Part shown: piece by piece, positions 7,934 to 16,761 of the stretch
How the letters are laid out: the number at the start of each line of letters is the position of its first letter
How positions within the stretch are numbered: position 1 is the stretch's first letter
Assembly: GCA_913043255.1 (NCBI GenBank)
Contig: CAJWLK010000003.1
Location: 62,001 to 126,000 of the forward strand
From: an uncultured Gemmatimonadota bacterium
GTDB lineage: Bacteria > Gemmatimonadota > Gemmatimonadetes > Palauibacterales > Palauibacteraceae
Length of the DNA: 64,000 nucleotides
Reading direction: 5' to 3'
Position numbers and translations under genes: made by a program
Notes under the pieces: generated by a model
Database searches by the model: none
Seen by the model: the letters and a program-made list of their open reading frames with translations, nothing else
Told to the model about the DNA's origin: nothing

Positions 7934-9736
7934 CTAGATGGCGATCGACCCCCCACCCCACCCGCGAGGGTCTGCGCCCCCAGACCAACGTCCTGTCTCC
8001 GGCTCGATTGTGATAGCATGGAGTTGGGCAACGAAAGCATTATTTTCCACCTCGATCCCGTGCGAAGTGAGCTCATCTTTCAAGTGGAAGTACAGCTGAG
8101 GTTCAAGCTCAAGAACCTTATCTTCCCAGTGCCAGCGTGGCACGCTTACGGCCTCGAGTGCGGACATGCCGAAATCCACAACATTGCTGATCGTGTGCTG
8201 AACTGCGCCTAGGATTCGCGTGCCACCAGCAGCCCCTGAAACCAGGATTGGTTGACCGGATCGGGTGACAATTGTTGGTGATATGCCCGTGATCCGAGCC
8301 TTACCTGGCGCGATGCTGTTCGGTCGACCCGGAACCGGATTGAATTGGAACATGCAGTTGTTGTAGGTAAAGCCGAGACCCTCAGTCACGACTCCAGAAG
8401 CCGACCCGAGCGTGTGGGTGAGTGCGACACAGTTCCCATGCGCATCAGCTGTGGACAGGTGTGTCGTATGCGGGGGTTCAGGTGGTTGTTCGGCGACATC
8501 AGGCGGCAAATCGCGTCGATCAATGTAATTTCGAAGTTCGGCAGCTCGTTCCTTAGAGACCAGGATGTCAGTCGGGTCCACATCCAGAAATTTGGGGTCT
8601 CCGTGATATCGGCGCCGATCAATGAAGGATAGGATCTGTGCACGCGCCAACAACTCCACGTGTTCTGCTGTTCCATGTCCTAGCGTCGTAAGGTCATAGC
8701 CTTCTAATAAATTGAGGATTTCGATGACCTGAGCCCCACTTCCTGGAAGCGCATTGGAAAAAATCTCATGGTCTCGGTATGTCCCTCGCACGGGGTCATA
8801 AACGTCGGGTTCATAGCTATCGAGGTCTTCATGCGTAATCAGTCCGCCTGCCCGTTCAAAGTCTGCGATCATTCGATCGGCAATCTCGCCTCGGTACACG
8901 GCATCCACACCGCCTTCGGCAATGAGCTCGAGTGTGCGTGCATAGTCACGCTGAACCAGTCGTTCCCCAGCTCTCCATGGTTGGCCTTGATTCAAGAATA
9001 TACGGGCAGATGCGGAAGTGGTCTGAACTTTGGTGAAGAATGGTACGACACCTGACGAAGACTCGGTGTTTGTCGTGAAGCCGCGTGCTAGCGAGCCCGG
9101 AATAGTAAACCCGTCGTAAGCAAGTTCGATCGCAGGTTGGACGAGGTCGGCCCAGGGCAAGCTCCCAAAGCGCTCCCATGCTGCCCATAGGCCCGCGACG
9201 GTCCCGGGTGTGACGATCGATTGATAGCCCACTTGATTTATATCGCCACGAACTTTCCATCGGTCTGCATGTCCGTAAATCCGCCCTTCCAAGGCCTCCC
9301 TATATAAGTCAGGTGAAGCCTTACTCCCCGCTCGGCCGTGGAAGTCGATGGCGGTCGTTTTATTCTGTACGGCGTCGAATACAACCATACAACCGAAACC
9401 GCCCACTCCGGCTGAAAAGGGCGTTGTGATGAATTGGGCAAACGCGGTTGCGATCGCAGAGTCAATTGCATTTCCACCCTGCCGAAAGGTGTGGATTCCA
9501 GCTTCAACAGCAATTGGTCCGCGACCAACCACAATTTGGTTTTTTCTTGCCGGCGGGTTACCGCGCTGCCTCTCTGCAGCCATTTGGTCGACTACGCCAC
9601 AACCTGAGATGGTGCCAAGCGCTGCCGCACCGGCTGATGCTTTCACGAAATCTCGTCGGGAAACCCGTCGTCTATCTCTTGCGGTAGTATGTAAAGCACT
9701 GTTGGGTTTGGTCGGAGGATTAGTTGGTGATCTCAT
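7934..9736 (-). CDS. ggt: Gamma-glutamyltransferase, Tat-exported lipoprotein
   Basis: A periplasmic N-terminal-nucleophile hydrolase that removes or transfers gamma-glutamyl groups, for example from glutathione. The N-terminus has a twin-arginine motif (SRRDFVKAS) followed by a hydrophobic stretch ending in a possible lipobox Cys (TISGC). Self-cleavage should occur before Thr424 in HTTHLSTAD, giving a ~45 kDa and a ~19 kDa chain; length (600 aa) fits the family. The substrate-binding DFRE-type motif reads AIDFHGRAG, so the usual arginine that holds the glutamate carboxylate is shifted or replaced. The ATG start is on a divergent promoter region shared with the gene at 10006. Function is confident; substrate range is open. 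Confidence 0.88.
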   Translation of the reverse strand: MRSPTNPPTKPNSALHTTARDRRRVSRRDFVKASAGAAALGTISGCGVVDQMAAERQRGNPPARKNQIVVGRGPIAVEAGIHTFRQGGNAIDSAIATAFAQFITTPFSAGVGGFGCMVVFDAVQNKTTAIDFHGRAGSKASPDLYREALEGRIYGHADRWKVRGDINQVGYQSIVTPGTVAGLWAAWERFGSLPWADLVQPAIELAYDGFTIPGSLARGFTTNTESSSGVVPFFTKVQTTSASARIFLNQGQPWRAGERLVQRDYARTLELIAEGGVDAVYRGEIADRMIADFERAGGLITHEDLDSYEPDVYDPVRGTYRDHEIFSNALPGSGAQVIEILNLLEGYDLTTLGHGTAEHVELLARAQILSFIDRRRYHGDPKFLDVDPTDILVSKERAAELRNYIDRRDLPPDVAEQPPEPPHTTHLSTADAHGNCVALTHTLGSASGVVTEGLGFTYNNCMFQFNPVPGRPNSIAPGKARITGISPTIVTRSGQPILVSGAAGGTRILGAVQHTISNVVDFGMSALEAVSVPRWHWEDKVLELEPQLYFHLKDELTSHGIEVENNAFVAQLHAITIEPETGRWSGGADPRGWGGGSIAI

Positions 9737-10005
9737 GGTTTTCCGGCTGTGTAGAGTTTATTGGTACCTGAATCCTGGATGTTAGGTGTGCTTGGCTGCA
9801 CCCTGAAAGGGTTTGGATACGAGACTGGGATAGAGGTTGGTCTGAAGAGTGGAACCAATGTCAATGAAATGATCTCTCGTTCATGGATTAATTTGACAAT
9901 GAGTGGCCCATCTGTTCGCTGACTTCCGACACGTCATAAATTGAATTTGCCCTCGTGCAACCAATGAAGAGAATTTTTTACTCATGATCACTAAGGAGTC
10001 GCATT

Positions 10006-13000
10006 ATGCTTCCCCCCTATCTTTACCGAATGATCGTATCCTTGTTCGTGATACTCATCGCTGTTCCAGGGGTAGAGGCGCAGGAAAGGGGTGGGTCTGG
10101 ACAGAAGGACGAATGTGATAGCCTCTGCATTGTCCCGACGCGTACGATCTCCTTTGACACTTCAGAAGGGACGCAGATGAACGTGGATGTCTCTCCTGAC
10201 GGTGAGACAATCCTATTCGACCTTCTCGGCGACATCTATACCGTCCCAAGGACTGGTGGAACGGCCACGCGCCTGACCAGCGGTATGGCGATGGATCTGC
10301 AGCCGGTTTTCTCGCCAGAGGGTGGTCGTGTCCTGTTCGTTAGTGACCGGAGCGGCAATGAGAATCTCTGGGCCATGGATTCCGATGGTACAAATCCGAC
10401 GCCAGTAACCACGGAGCGCGGGGACTTCCACTTCGATAATCCTGAATGGTCGCCAGACGGTGATTACGTATTAGTCCAGAAAGGGGAATCGGGACGCCCC
10501 TCCGCAGGCCGGAAGCCTTGGTTGATTCACTTAAGTGGCGGTCCCGGCATGGAGTTGGCAGAGGAGGCTGAGGGAATCGGGTTCCGCTGGGGGCCAGATG
10601 GACGGTATGTCTACTTCCGGGGACTAGAAGGCCCTGGGGCGACGGCCGCACAACGAGGAAATAGCCTGCCGCAGCGAGCACAGATCACTCGGCTAGATCG
10701 TCAAACGGGCGATGTGGCCCCAATCACAACCATACCGTCAGGTGCCGCCCGCCCTGCAGTGTCACCGAACGGCGAGTGGATGGCCTACGTGAGCGACATT
10801 GATGCAATGAGTGGGCTCAGACTCCGTAACTTAGTAACTGCCGAAGATCAGTGGCTCGCCTTTCCGATCGACCGCGAGGCCTTCGAGGATCGCACACGGT
10901 TCACCTTTACGCCGGATGGTAACGCGGTCGTATTTGTGAAAGATGGAACTTTTCACGAAGTGGACATTCGGACGAAGCAGGTTCATGAGATTTCCTTTAC
11001 TGCCAGAGTCGAGCAAGAGCTTGGACCGCTCATTTATCATGAGATGCCGTTTCGCGATGACTCGCTCGTCATTCGCAATGTTCGTTACGGTGGAATGAGC
11101 CCCGACGGGTCACAACTCGTCTTTGGTTCTCTCAATCAGCTTTGGATCATGGATCTCCCAAACGGGGAGCCGCGCCCATTAATCGAGGGGCATAGAGGAC
11201 AGTATCAGCCTGTGTTTTCGCCAGATGGGTCCAGCGTAGCGTTTGTGAGTTGGCACGAAACCGAGGGTGGGCACCTCTGGCGCGTATCGGCGCAGGGAGG
11301 AGAGCTGCAACGTCTTACGTCGTACCCCGCGTACTATGCGAACCCTGCTTGGTCACGCGATGGTAGTAAGATCGCGTACATCAATGAGGACCCGGCGGCG
11401 ACCCGAAACAGGAATTCGAACACCAGGGGCATAATTGAATGGATTCCGAGCTTGGGAGGTGAGGCACAGTCGGTCGTTTCTGCCCCATCCGACAACGTGC
11501 TCACGTTCACTGAAGATGGAACCCGGATCACCTTCGCAGAAAACGGCACACTTGTTTCGGTTCGGTTAGACGGTACTGAGCGGCGGGAGGTCGCTACGGT
11601 TGAGGGAGCGGTCGAGATGGTTCCTTCACCCGATGGAAGATGGCTTGCATTCACTGTCCGAGAAGAGGTGTACGTTGCCGCACTCCCCCCCTCCACCGAG
11701 ACGGTTACTCTTACGGAGAAGTCGGGTCCTGGCCCGATGCAACGCGTCACTCGCGATGGAGGGCAGGACCTTCGGTGGGAGAACGGAAGTGAGACCCTAA
11801 CCTGGGTATTTGCCAATGTATTTTCTCATCTCGATCTCGATAATGTGTTCGGTTCAGATGCGCCCGATTCCGGTCTGGACAGTCTCGCCAAGAGTGTCCC
11901 GATTACTCTTGTCGCTGCCATGCCGCGTCCTGATGGGACGATCGCGCTTACAGGTGCGACTGTGGTCACTATGCGCGGCGATGAAGTGCTTGAAGACGCG
12001 ACCATTGTCGTAACTAGCAATCGAATCAGCGCGGTGGGTCCATCGCAGTCCGTACAGATTCCTGAGGGTGCACGCGTCATCGACGTAAATGGAAAAACCA
12101 TTATTCCAGGACTCATAGATGCGCATGCCCATATCCGGGGGATGCCACGTGACGTGCTCGTAGAGATCGCACCGGAACCGCTCGTAAATTTGGCATTCGG
12201 CGTGACCATGGCACGCGACGTAAATGCCTCAACAGATCAGTTCCACTACCGAGAGCTTATTGCAACAGGTCGTATGCTGGGCCCCAGGATTTTCATGACT
12301 GGTCCGTCGCAGACTTCTCGGGCGATAAAGATTGACACCTATGAGGACGCTTTTGCGGGAGTGAAGCGGTATGTCGATCGTGGCTCGTTTTCGACCAAAC
12401 AGTACCTCCAACCACAACGTCGACAAATTCAGTGGATGCTCCAAGCGGCTGACCAGTTAGGTATTAACACCACCGCAGAAGGCGGAGGGATCATGCGCCA
12501 GGTTTCCATGGTCCTCGACGGATATACGGGCTTCGAACATGCACCGACTGATCTCGCAAACGTATACGATGACATTGTTCAGCTGTTCGCGAGGTCGGGA
12601 ACGATGTATACGCCGACCCTCGTCGTTGCTTCCCCGAGCACCTATCAAGGTGAACTGTACTGGTATCAGACGACGGATGTTCATGCCAACGAGAAACTTG
12701 CACACTTCCTGACACACGATGCGCTTGATCATAAGTCCAGAAATAGCCAGCGCTTCGCTTTGGATGAGTACTATTTCTTAAACGGTGGTGCCGGTGCGGC
12801 TCCGATCATTCAAGCCGGTGGAAATGTCGCAGCCGGAGGCCATGGACAGGTCCATGGCTTGGCCGTGCATTGGGAGCTCTGGATGCTCGCGATGACGGGA
12901 ATGACACCTCATGAAGCGCTACGTGCTGGTACCATAAACGTTGCTACAGGTATGGGGATGAAGGCGGACTTCGGGAGTATCGAGGTCGGGAAAGTGGCTG

Positions 13001-13188
13001 ATCTGGTTGTACTCGATGAGAATCCCCTTGAAGATATCCAAAATAGCACTTCGATTCGCTACGTTATGAAGGGGGGCGAACTGTACGAAGGCGACACGCT
13101 TGATATGATCTGGCCGACGGAGCGGCCCCTGCGTTCATTCAAATTTGTTGATTTTGGGCCGCCGCCAAAGTCGAAGTGGATCCCGTAG
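10006..13188 (+). CDS. Secreted TolB-propeller/amidohydrolase fusion protein
   Basis: A large exported protein of 1060 residues. A signal peptide ends near VPGVEAQ. Residues ~50-600 hold two sets of TolB/WD40-like blades (repeated SPDG, SPEG and TPDG motifs). From ~residue 650 to the end is an amidohydrolase domain with the metal motif DAHAH in PGLIDAHAHIRG, further histidines in GFEHAPT, and the usual C-terminal signature FGSIEVGKVADLVVLDENP. Where most relatives have an Asp (TDxG), this reads AGGHGQVHG, a variant I recall from this fusion family. It probably hydrolyses cyclic amides or peptides in the periplasm. AAGGAG lies seven bases before ATG 10006. It is a single gene; the substrate is unknown. 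Confidence 0.88.
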   Translation: MLPPYLYRMIVSLFVILIAVPGVEAQERGGSGQKDECDSLCIVPTRTISFDTSEGTQMNVDVSPDGETILFDLLGDIYTVPRTGGTATRLTSGMAMDLQPVFSPEGGRVLFVSDRSGNENLWAMDSDGTNPTPVTTERGDFHFDNPEWSPDGDYVLVQKGESGRPSAGRKPWLIHLSGGPGMELAEEAEGIGFRWGPDGRYVYFRGLEGPGATAAQRGNSLPQRAQITRLDRQTGDVAPITTIPSGAARPAVSPNGEWMAYVSDIDAMSGLRLRNLVTAEDQWLAFPIDREAFEDRTRFTFTPDGNAVVFVKDGTFHEVDIRTKQVHEISFTARVEQELGPLIYHEMPFRDDSLVIRNVRYGGMSPDGSQLVFGSLNQLWIMDLPNGEPRPLIEGHRGQYQPVFSPDGSSVAFVSWHETEGGHLWRVSAQGGELQRLTSYPAYYANPAWSRDGSKIAYINEDPAATRNRNSNTRGIIEWIPSLGGEAQSVVSAPSDNVLTFTEDGTRITFAENGTLVSVRLDGTERREVATVEGAVEMVPSPDGRWLAFTVREEVYVAALPPSTETVTLTEKSGPGPMQRVTRDGGQDLRWENGSETLTWVFANVFSHLDLDNVFGSDAPDSGLDSLAKSVPITLVAAMPRPDGTIALTGATVVTMRGDEVLEDATIVVTSNRISAVGPSQSVQIPEGARVIDVNGKTIIPGLIDAHAHIRGMPRDVLVEIAPEPLVNLAFGVTMARDVNASTDQFHYRELIATGRMLGPRIFMTGPSQTSRAIKIDTYEDAFAGVKRYVDRGSFSTKQYLQPQRRQIQWMLQAADQLGINTTAEGGGIMRQVSMVLDGYTGFEHAPTDLANVYDDIVQLFARSGTMYTPTLVVASPSTYQGELYWYQTTDVHANEKLAHFLTHDALDHKSRNSQRFALDEYYFLNGGAGAAPIIQAGGNVAAGGHGQVHGLAVHWELWMLAMTGMTPHEALRAGTINVATGMGMKADFGSIEVGKVADLVVLDENPLEDIQNSTSIRYVMKGGELYEGDTLDMIWPTERPLRSFKFVDFGPPPKSKWIP

Positions 13189-13250
13189 GTGTTCACCCGA
13201 AGACCTCTCGTTCAAAAAGGTTAGGGTGCCTGATTTTAAGAGGGAATGTT

Positions 13251-13416
13251 ATGTCACGAATTATGATTTACCATTCAATTATGTGGGCAGCAGCAATAAT
13301 CATCACTGCTATATCTGAATGAATTAGGTTGGTTGTGGTTAACTGTACTAGCAGCAATGGCATTAGGAACTTTAAAGGCTGAGAATCAGAAATCTTGTGA
13401 AGGAGACTTGAGGTAA
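13251..13416 (+). pseudogene. Frameshifted small membrane protein
   Basis: An ATG at 13251 with a GAGGG site ~7 bases upstream opens a frame of 23 codons ending at TGA 13320-13322. Skipping the single T at 13320 restores a frame that runs to TAA 13414-13416 and gives about 54 residues: a hydrophobic helix (IMWAAAIIITAIS), then LGWLWLTVLAAMALGTL and a polar tail. The two halves look like one two-helix membrane protein interrupted by a one-base insertion, or read through by +1 frameshifting. The stretch is more AT-rich than its neighbours. I do not recognise a named family. It lies 12 bases before another tiny ORF and the haem lipoprotein gene. Confidence 0.5.
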
Positions 13417-13428
13417 GGAGGAGTACAA

Positions 13429-13518
13429 ATGGACGATAAAACCATCAAATATCTTTCAATAAATCTCTTTAGTGACGGGCTAAAAGCCGTGGTGAAATGG
13501 ACGGAGATGGAGGCATGA
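13429..13518 (+). CDS. Tiny 29-residue ORF coupled to the haem lipoprotein gene
   Basis: Twenty-nine codons from ATG 13429 (MDDKTIKYLSINLF...) to TGA 13516-13518. The ribosome site AAGGAGG at 13415-13421 is a perfect anti-Shine-Dalgarno match with ideal spacing of seven. Its stop overlaps the ATG of the next gene as ATGA, an arrangement typical of translational coupling. The peptide is soluble, with no membrane helix, and matches nothing I recognise. It could be a functional microprotein, a leader that loads ribosomes for the downstream gene, or the truncated remnant of a longer protein. Confidence 0.5.
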   Translation: MDDKTIKYLSINLFSDGLKAVVKWTEMEA

Positions 13519-14681
13519 ATGCCACTCGCCACCTCATGCTGCCTGCGATTGTCGCATTCCTTATAGCTACCATCGGCTGCGACCGTCCTGAGCGCGTCCG
13601 CCATAATCAGCTATTTGCAGAAGCAGAAGCAACAAGGGATGCAAGGACACGAAGGGCGCAGCCTGATTACTTGCCGGAGCTAGCGGCCGCCGGACTGGGC
13701 ACTTATGCGCGTGAGGACCCGCTCGCCGATTCGTTTTCAATTGAGCGTGCGGCGGCCTTTATGGATGGTGTCGCCGTGAGCTGGGGCGAGCGGTTTGGTT
13801 GCGTCACCTGCCATACGAATGGTTTCTATCTGACTTTACCAGCCTCGTTGTTCAGCCATCGGACGGGATATCAGCAAGTACAGGAAGATGCCAGAACATT
13901 TATTCGCTCCTGGCCGTCGGTAGAGGACGCACAAGAAGAGGATACCTATCTTGAGGACACGTACGTTGTAGCTACGGGAGCATTCTTAGCGATCAGTGAA
14001 TTGCAACGGGGCGATGAGCTAAGTGCTGTTACCATCGAAGCGCTGGATCGTGCCTGGGCTCTGCAGGAACCTGAGGGCCATTGGCCTAACTGGGTGGCTA
14101 GTAACTGGCCACCATTCGAGAGTGACTACCACTTTGGCGTGACACTGATGGCGATCGTTGGTGGCATCGCTCCAGATAGCTATATGGAGACCACAGCCGC
14201 ACGACAAGGCATGGCCCGTATCCGCCGTTATCTGGCTGAGAACGAAACCAAACATGTCCACCATCGAGGCATGATGCTGTGGGCTGCTCGCCACGTCGAC
14301 GGGCTAGTTACCGAAGAGCAGAGGAGATTTTGGGTCGAAGAACTTCGAGGCCTTCAGCGGGATGATGGTGGTTGGGCATCTGGAGACTTGGGAGTTTGGC
14401 GGCAGGGTGACGGCTCCGAATCAAATCCATGGGTCAATGTCGAGAGCGACGGTTACGGTACAGGCTTCGTAATGTTTGTACTTATGCAGTCAGGGGTATC
14501 CGCCTCGGATCCCGCGATCCAGCGCGGTATCGAGTGGCTTGTCACTCACCAAAGGTCACGAGGTTATTGGTGGACCCAATCTCTAAAGAATGTGACCAAC
14601 ACGGCCAACTTTCTGACGCACGCTGGTACAACTTTTGCTCTGAAGGCTCTAGAAGCAGCAGGGGTCACCGATTCCGATTGA
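13515..14681 (+). CDS. Lipoprotein with c-type haem motif and terpenoid-cyclase-like toroid
   Basis: A 388-residue exported lipoprotein: the N-terminal helix ends in a lipobox (LIATIGC). Residues 96-100 are CVTCH, a c-type haem attachment site, in a short domain before residue ~130. The remainder shows repeated helix pairs with squalene-cyclase-like QW-style signatures: EPEGHWPNW, RDDGGWASGD and QRSRGYWWTQ. The fold is expected to be an alpha/alpha barrel, but the cyclase DxDD catalytic motif is not visible, so it is unlikely to cyclise squalene. The start overlaps the stop of a 29-residue ORF (ATGA). A role in envelope redox chemistry is inferred only from the haem site. It is followed by convergent tRNA-Ile. 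Confidence 0.7.
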   Translation: MNATRHLMLPAIVAFLIATIGCDRPERVRHNQLFAEAEATRDARTRRAQPDYLPELAAAGLGTYAREDPLADSFSIERAAAFMDGVAVSWGERFGCVTCHTNGFYLTLPASLFSHRTGYQQVQEDARTFIRSWPSVEDAQEEDTYLEDTYVVATGAFLAISELQRGDELSAVTIEALDRAWALQEPEGHWPNWVASNWPPFESDYHFGVTLMAIVGGIAPDSYMETTAARQGMARIRRYLAENETKHVHHRGMMLWAARHVDGLVTEEQRRFWVEELRGLQRDDGGWASGDLGVWRQGDGSESNPWVNVESDGYGTGFVMFVLMQSGVSASDPAIQRGIEWLVTHQRSRGYWWTQSLKNVTNTANFLTHAGTTFALKALEAAGVTDSD

Positions 14682-14751
14682 ATCCGTCTTGAGAGTGTCG
14701 GGCCCGGATTACTGTCACTTGTTCGGACCGTGGGGGTCGGCAGGAGAAATA

Positions 14752-14826
<75 letters not shown>

Positions 14827-14915
14827 CAAGATGAACAGGGTAGATGGAGTGCCGATACGCCCCATGTTATGGGTACCGAATAGGGCTTTCAACCTTCCGA
14901 TGCTTCATTCTTATG

Positions 14916-16493
14916 TTAAGCCTCCTGCGCTCCCGGCGTTCCATCCTCAACAATGAAGCTCGCTCGTGTTGAAATCGGAGCGTTTGGTTTAGTTACGTAT
15001 GGCATAACGCGATAATCGGCACGCAACCTCTTAGCCGTCATCTCACATCGTACATACCCTCGTTGAGCATTGAAGAACTTTATATGAGGATTATGGCCCA
15101 TAGCATTGTTTCCTTGAGGCGCCATGTCTTGTCCATCTCCGCTTGAACTGATGGATGTTCCGACCAGTTCGGTACCCACGGTCACCGACTCGGGCCGATC
15201 GAAATCCAGTTTCAAATCGTTAACCCAATTTGTGTGAATGTCACCAGTAATGACGATGGGGTTAGATGGTCGTTGTTTTCCGAATAAATTGAGTATCTGT
15301 TGACGATCTGCGGGATACCCATCCCACTTGTCCATCGGTAGCGTGAGCCTCTTTCGACCCTCTAGCAATTTCGCCATAAAAACCTGATTGGCGACTATGT
15401 TATAGCGTGCTGATGAACGATCCAGATTATTTAAGAGCCAAGATCGTTGGTCTTCACCAAGAATAGTGGCTCCTTCCGCGTGTTGCCCGGGGCAAGGAAC
15501 CGCCCTTCGTCCACCACATGGTTGGGGTGTCCGATACTGGCGTGTGTCTAGCACGTGCAGTTGCATCATTCTACCAAATCTCAGCCGACGGTAAAGCTTC
15601 ATGTAAGGTCCATCGGGTATGGATGTGCTCCGAAGTGGTAGGTGTTCGTAGAGTGCTTGAAACGCAGCGGCCCGGCGCCGCAAAAATGCCTTTCCAGTAG
15701 TCCCATCTTCACCATGGTTATCAGCGAAGTCATTGTCTACTTCATGATCGTCTGGTGTAAAGACCCACGGAAAAGATGCATGTGCCGTTTGTAAATCGGG
15801 GTCGCTTTTATAAAGCGTGTAACGCGCGCGGTAGTCTTCGAGAGAATGAGTTTCGTTAGCGTCGTGTAAACGCACGAGATCTGTCCGGATGCCCGGGCCA
15901 TCTTCGTAAATATAATCTCCAAGGTGTACGACAAGTCCGATCGACTCCTCGGCCATGTGTCGGAAACCAGTGTACCAACCGCGTTCGTAGTGTTGGCAGG
16001 ACGTAAAGACGAACGAGAACTGATCAATATCTCCTTGAATCGGGGGTGCGGTTCTTGTTCGGCCAGTGGGACTGGTCGCGTCTCCGGCGTGGAACCGATA
16101 CCAGTAATCGCGACCCGACTTGAGTCCCTCGATTTCGACGTGAACCGAATGGGCTAACTGTGGAAGAGCGGCTGTCTCTCCAGTTTGGACTACGTTTTGA
16201 AAGGTGTCGTCATCGGCCACCTCCCAACGGACGGGCAAGGTCATTTCTGGCGTCGCATCTATTCCAGTCAACAAACGAGTCCAGAGGACCATTCCATCGG
16301 GGGTAGGATCTCCAGATGCCACACCCAGAGTGAAGGGGGATTCGTACGAGATGGTCTGGCTCCTCCTTCCAATCTTGATATGCTTGTCACCAATAAAAGC
16401 CCCAGCCCCAATTTCTTTGAGTTGCAGTGGTCCGAGTGCACACAGTGCCGCTGTCCGCGAGGAAAGGGACAGGAACTCGCGGCGAGATCTCAC
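14916..16493 (-). CDS. PhoD-like alkaline phosphatase/phosphodiesterase, Tat-exported
   Basis: A periplasmic metallophosphatase of the PhoD family, 525 residues, releasing phosphate from mono- or diesters. The N-terminus RSRREFLSLSS is a twin-arginine signal. A fibronectin-like N-terminal domain (~residues 50-150) is followed by the metal core: FVFTSCQ, HLGDYIYED, FTPDDHEVDND and ITGDIHTNW supply the Asp, Asn and His ligands for iron/calcium. The start is GTG 16493 preceded by AAGGTGA; an ATG slightly upstream is out of frame. A single gene convergent with tRNA-Ile. Phosphate scavenging is the likely role; no Pho box was sought in detail. Confidence 0.9.
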   Translation of the reverse strand: MRSRREFLSLSSRTAALCALGPLQLKEIGAGAFIGDKHIKIGRRSQTISYESPFTLGVASGDPTPDGMVLWTRLLTGIDATPEMTLPVRWEVADDDTFQNVVQTGETAALPQLAHSVHVEIEGLKSGRDYWYRFHAGDATSPTGRTRTAPPIQGDIDQFSFVFTSCQHYERGWYTGFRHMAEESIGLVVHLGDYIYEDGPGIRTDLVRLHDANETHSLEDYRARYTLYKSDPDLQTAHASFPWVFTPDDHEVDNDFADNHGEDGTTGKAFLRRRAAAFQALYEHLPLRSTSIPDGPYMKLYRRLRFGRMMQLHVLDTRQYRTPQPCGGRRAVPCPGQHAEGATILGEDQRSWLLNNLDRSSARYNIVANQVFMAKLLEGRKRLTLPMDKWDGYPADRQQILNLFGKQRPSNPIVITGDIHTNWVNDLKLDFDRPESVTVGTELVGTSISSSGDGQDMAPQGNNAMGHNPHIKFFNAQRGYVRCEMTAKRLRADYRVMPYVTKPNAPISTRASFIVEDGTPGAQEA

Positions 16494-16761
16494 AAGTTCA
16501 CCTTGGGCGTTTTCTCATGCATTACGATTTTTTCTCATGGTCGTAATCTTTCCAGTCATTAGTGATCACAAACTGGTTGATCATCGCCTTAAGTCGATTT
16601 GGTGAGAGAAAGTCAGAAACGCTGCTCATTTGTTTCCCCAGCCACCGACTTAGAGGGGAACATTAGGTTCTGTCAACCGTTACATCCGGCTCCCATCGGA
16701 TTATTTTCTTGTTTGTGCCATGTTCGTTGCCGCCCCCATCGAGCACACCTACCTTCTTCAA

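Noticed and set aside
9893-9898. TTGACA as a -35 element for the gene at 10006
   Set aside because: No -10-like hexamer at 15-19 bases downstream.
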